Of a DNA stretch of 34,562 nt, positions 32,623 to 34,562 are shown one piece after another. The notes below the pieces were generated by a model. It was not told where the DNA came from, made no database searches, and saw only the letters and a program-made list of their open reading frames with translations. The stretch comes from JBDTVS01 sp040007095 (GTDB lineage Bacteria > Acidobacteriota > Vicinamibacteria > Vicinamibacterales > CAVVIG01), in assembly GCA_040007095.1 (NCBI GenBank), contig JBDTVS010000042.1, positions 1 through 34,562 on the forward strand. Direction: 5' to 3'. Every line of letters begins with the position of its first letter. Position 1 is the stretch's first letter. The position numbers and the translations under genes were made by a program.

Positions 32623-34181
32623 CCGTGATGACGGCCGTGATCTACTGCCGTGTTTCCACGAAGGAACAGGTTCAGAACCTCAGTCTACGGACACAACTGA
32701 AGGCCTGTCGTGATTACTGCGCGCGAGAGGGATTCGAGGTCGCCAAAGAGTACACGGACGCGGGGGAGTCTGCGAAAACGACCGATCGACCAGAGTTCCA
32801 GAAGCTCCTCGAATTTTGCCGCCTGCACAAACGTGACGTGCAATTCGTGGTGTTCTACAACGTCACACGCTTTTCGCGAAGTTCTCTGGACTTCTCGATC
32901 ATCAAGAGCCTGCTCCTACGACTTGGGATTTCGATTCGGTCGGCAAACGAGCCGCTCAGCGATGATCCAGTTGAAAATCTCACCGGAAACATTATGGCCG
33001 CGATCGGCCAATTCGACAATGACGAGAAAGCGAGACGGACGAAAGCCGGAATGAAGGCGGCCCTTGAACTCGGCCGCTGGCCGTTTCAGGCGCCACTCGG
33101 CTATCTGAACGGCGGGTCGAATGGCAAAGGGCACCTGGTTCCAGACCCGGTGCGCGCTCCTCTGGTTCGAGCGGCGTTCGAGCAGTACGGAACGGGTCGT
33201 CATACGAAGGCGGATCTTCTGCGCCGCCTCACGGCCCGGGGCCTGACGACACCTGCCGGGAAGTGCCTGACGCCCCAGAGCCTCGGCGCCTTGCTTCGCA
33301 ACCCGATCTATTCAGGTTGGCTCAACGTTCCGAGTTGGAGATTTTCAGGCCCTGCGGAGTTCGAGGCATTGGTTTCCCCGTCCCTGTTCCGGCGTGTTCA
33401 GGATCTTCTGGACGGTAAAGGCAAGCCACTCAAGCCGCATGTGCGAAATCATGTGGATTTTCCGCTCCGCCGGTTTGTAGCGTGCTCGCTTTGCGTGACG
33501 CCGTTGACCGGCAGTTGGTCCACTGGTCGAGCCAAGAAGTACGCGTACTACCACTGTCGGAAGTGCGGACGCGTGAAGACGACGAAACGAGAACTTGAGC
33601 AGCTGTTTTCCGATTTGCTGTCGCGGCTGCAGCCGGAGCCTGCGTATATGAGCCTGTTCAAAGCAATCGTCCTTGATGTCTGGAAGGACCGAGAGCGCGA
33701 GGCCGAGCGCCTACGAGCCGACTTGGGACGAGTGGTTCGCCAGAAGCGAGAGCGCCTCGATCGCGTCGATGACGCCTTTCTGCACGAGCGTTCAATCGAC
33801 CGTACGGCGCAGGGCCGTACGCCGCATCGCATCGTCTTCGAGGTGACCGGTGCCGACCCCCAGGTATGGGAAGCCGCGCTGAACAACATCGAGAACGTTC
33901 AAGAGGCGCTTGGCATCGACGTCACAGAAATCAGGGTCGTCGCGCACGGCAAGGGCATCGGCCTGGTGATGCAGATGAACACCGCACTGGCCGGCGGGAT
34001 CGCGGCGTTGACCCCACCGCGCGTAAAGTTCGTGGCGTGCGAAAACACCATGAAGCGTCTGAAGATCCAGAAGGAAGATTGTCTGGCCGCCGCCGTCGAT
34101 CTGGTCGATGAACGCGTTTCCGCGATCGCTCAACATCTCCATCGGATAGTACCGTCGAGTCGTGCTGGTCCAAATACCTAG
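32619..34181 (+). CDS. Large serine recombinase with C-terminus replaced by a DsrE-like domain
   Basis: A 520-residue composite. Residues 1-395 are a large serine recombinase: the catalytic motif AVIYCRVSTKEQ with Ser13, the conserved TRFSR, a recombinase domain (RRTKAGMKAALELGRWPFQA, LGALLRNPIYSGWLNVPS), a zinc ribbon (CSLC, then CRKC) and the start of the coiled coil up to DDAFLHERSIDRT. At residues 396-397 the sequence changes to AQGRTPHRIVFEVTGADPQ, then IRVVAHGKGIGLV and VKFVACENTMKRLKIQKED (to 487). This is the mature part of a DsrE-family periplasmic protein. The last 33 residues read antisense through a DUF3179 remnant. The missing coiled coil suggests impaired integration activity. 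ATG 32628 is an alternative start. Confidence 0.82.
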   Translation: MTVMTAVIYCRVSTKEQVQNLSLRTQLKACRDYCAREGFEVAKEYTDAGESAKTTDRPEFQKLLEFCRLHKRDVQFVVFYNVTRFSRSSLDFSIIKSLLLRLGISIRSANEPLSDDPVENLTGNIMAAIGQFDNDEKARRTKAGMKAALELGRWPFQAPLGYLNGGSNGKGHLVPDPVRAPLVRAAFEQYGTGRHTKADLLRRLTARGLTTPAGKCLTPQSLGALLRNPIYSGWLNVPSWRFSGPAEFEALVSPSLFRRVQDLLDGKGKPLKPHVRNHVDFPLRRFVACSLCVTPLTGSWSTGRAKKYAYYHCRKCGRVKTTKRELEQLFSDLLSRLQPEPAYMSLFKAIVLDVWKDREREAERLRADLGRVVRQKRERLDRVDDAFLHERSIDRTAQGRTPHRIVFEVTGADPQVWEAALNNIENVQEALGIDVTEIRVVAHGKGIGLVMQMNTALAGGIAALTPPRVKFVACENTMKRLKIQKEDCLAAAVDLVDERVSAIAQHLHRIVPSSRAGPNT

Positions 34182-34562
34182 CCGACGCGTGTCTTCTTTG
34201 CCGAGCGTCCGTTCGAACATTGGCGCGAGCTGTGCAGTCACACTCGGCCCGCCACGGCCGCCCCGCGCGCCGCCGCCCCCAACCGCGGGCGCCGTACCAA
34301 ACTGGCGGCCGCCGGCGAAGTACAGGCGATCAGAAATCGCGACCGGCACGCGTTTGTCGAGAGTGAGCGCCTGCTTGACGCTCATCTGCAGGAGGTTCGA
34401 CACCGCCCCAGCGTGCGGCCAACCATGGGTCCGTGCAGCGCCGCGCCGTCGATGTGCCGCCAAAGCGTCTTGCTCTCGGCGTCCTGCATCACAAAGAGCG
34501 CGTCGTAGAGGCCAACGTTGTTGAAGTGGTGCAGCATTCCGTCGATGGTGGGAACCAGACTG
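34085..34562 (-). pseudogene. DUF3179-like protein fragment, frameshifted, cut by window edge
   Basis: Read on the minus strand from the right edge: GLYDALFVMQDAESKTLWRH, then GAALHGPMVGRTLG. Near 34420 the frame shifts by one base, and the reading resumes as AVSNLLQMSVKQALTLDKRV, ISDRLYFAGGRQFG, LGKEDTRRLGIWTSTTRRYY and PMEMLSDRGNAFIDQIDG. These blocks fit DUF3179-domain proteins, which are secreted and of unknown function. The 3' end is lost at about 34085, where it meets the DsrE fragment on the opposite strand. A Gly/Arg/Pro-rich insert lies in the middle. Confidence 0.6.

Noticed and set aside
3351..34181. CRISPR arrays, tRNA or rRNA genes
   Set aside because: No regularly spaced direct repeats and no tRNA- or rRNA-like sequence were seen in reading either strand. 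A dedicated search would be needed to exclude weak cases.

Overview
The window is GC-rich and almost entirely bacterial coding sequence or gene debris. The gene families point to an Acidobacteriota genome, most likely class Vicinamibacteria: PSD1-type diheme cytochromes with DUF1587/1595/1592/1588/1585 blocks, Tat-exported HXXSHH (DUF1552) proteins, Oar-like TonB receptors with an N-terminal carboxypeptidase-regulatory domain, a DUF5916 remnant, beta-propeller two-component sensors and secreted NTF2-like proteins. The taxon is inferred from family content only.

Left flank (1-7.0 kb). A CopA-type Cu(I) ATPase runs in from the left edge. It is followed by a SAM methyltransferase, a broken 3' fragment of a DUF5916 gene, an intact ParD/ParE toxin-antitoxin pair, a frameshifted ISAzo13-family transposase fragment, a solitary phage terminase-small-subunit-like gene, and the degenerate left end of an IS3-family element on the minus strand.

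Core (7.1-30.8 kb). All genes are on the plus strand and nearly all carry export signals. A DUF3617 protein and an unnamed secreted protein precede a four-gene set: diheme PSD1 cytochrome, Tat-exported HXXSHH protein, secreted ankyrin-repeat protein, secreted NTF2-like protein. After a cupredoxin and a TonB-dependent receptor, the same four families recur in the same order, followed by a third NTF2-like gene with an apparent frameshift in its signal peptide. A propeller-type sensor histidine kinase, its NarL-type response regulator and an exported double-VOC protein close the block. The layout suggests a cell-envelope redox pathway: a TonB receptor at the outer membrane, exported enzymes in the periplasm, c-type cytochromes and a copper protein moving electrons, and a one-step sensor for control. 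The substrate cannot be read from the sequence.

Right flank (31.0-34.6 kb). This is a patchwork of remnants: a second IS3-like left end (plus strand), the C-terminus of a secreted protein on the minus strand, the 3' end of a group II intron (maturase C-terminus plus a recognisable domain V), a small ORF coupled to a large serine recombinase whose C-terminus is replaced in frame by a DsrE-like domain, and a frameshifted DUF3179 fragment at the right edge.

The two IS3-like ends, at about 6978 (minus) and 31039 (plus), face away from each other and bracket the whole core. This raises the possibility that the duplicated redox block is or was a mobile island of about 24 kb.
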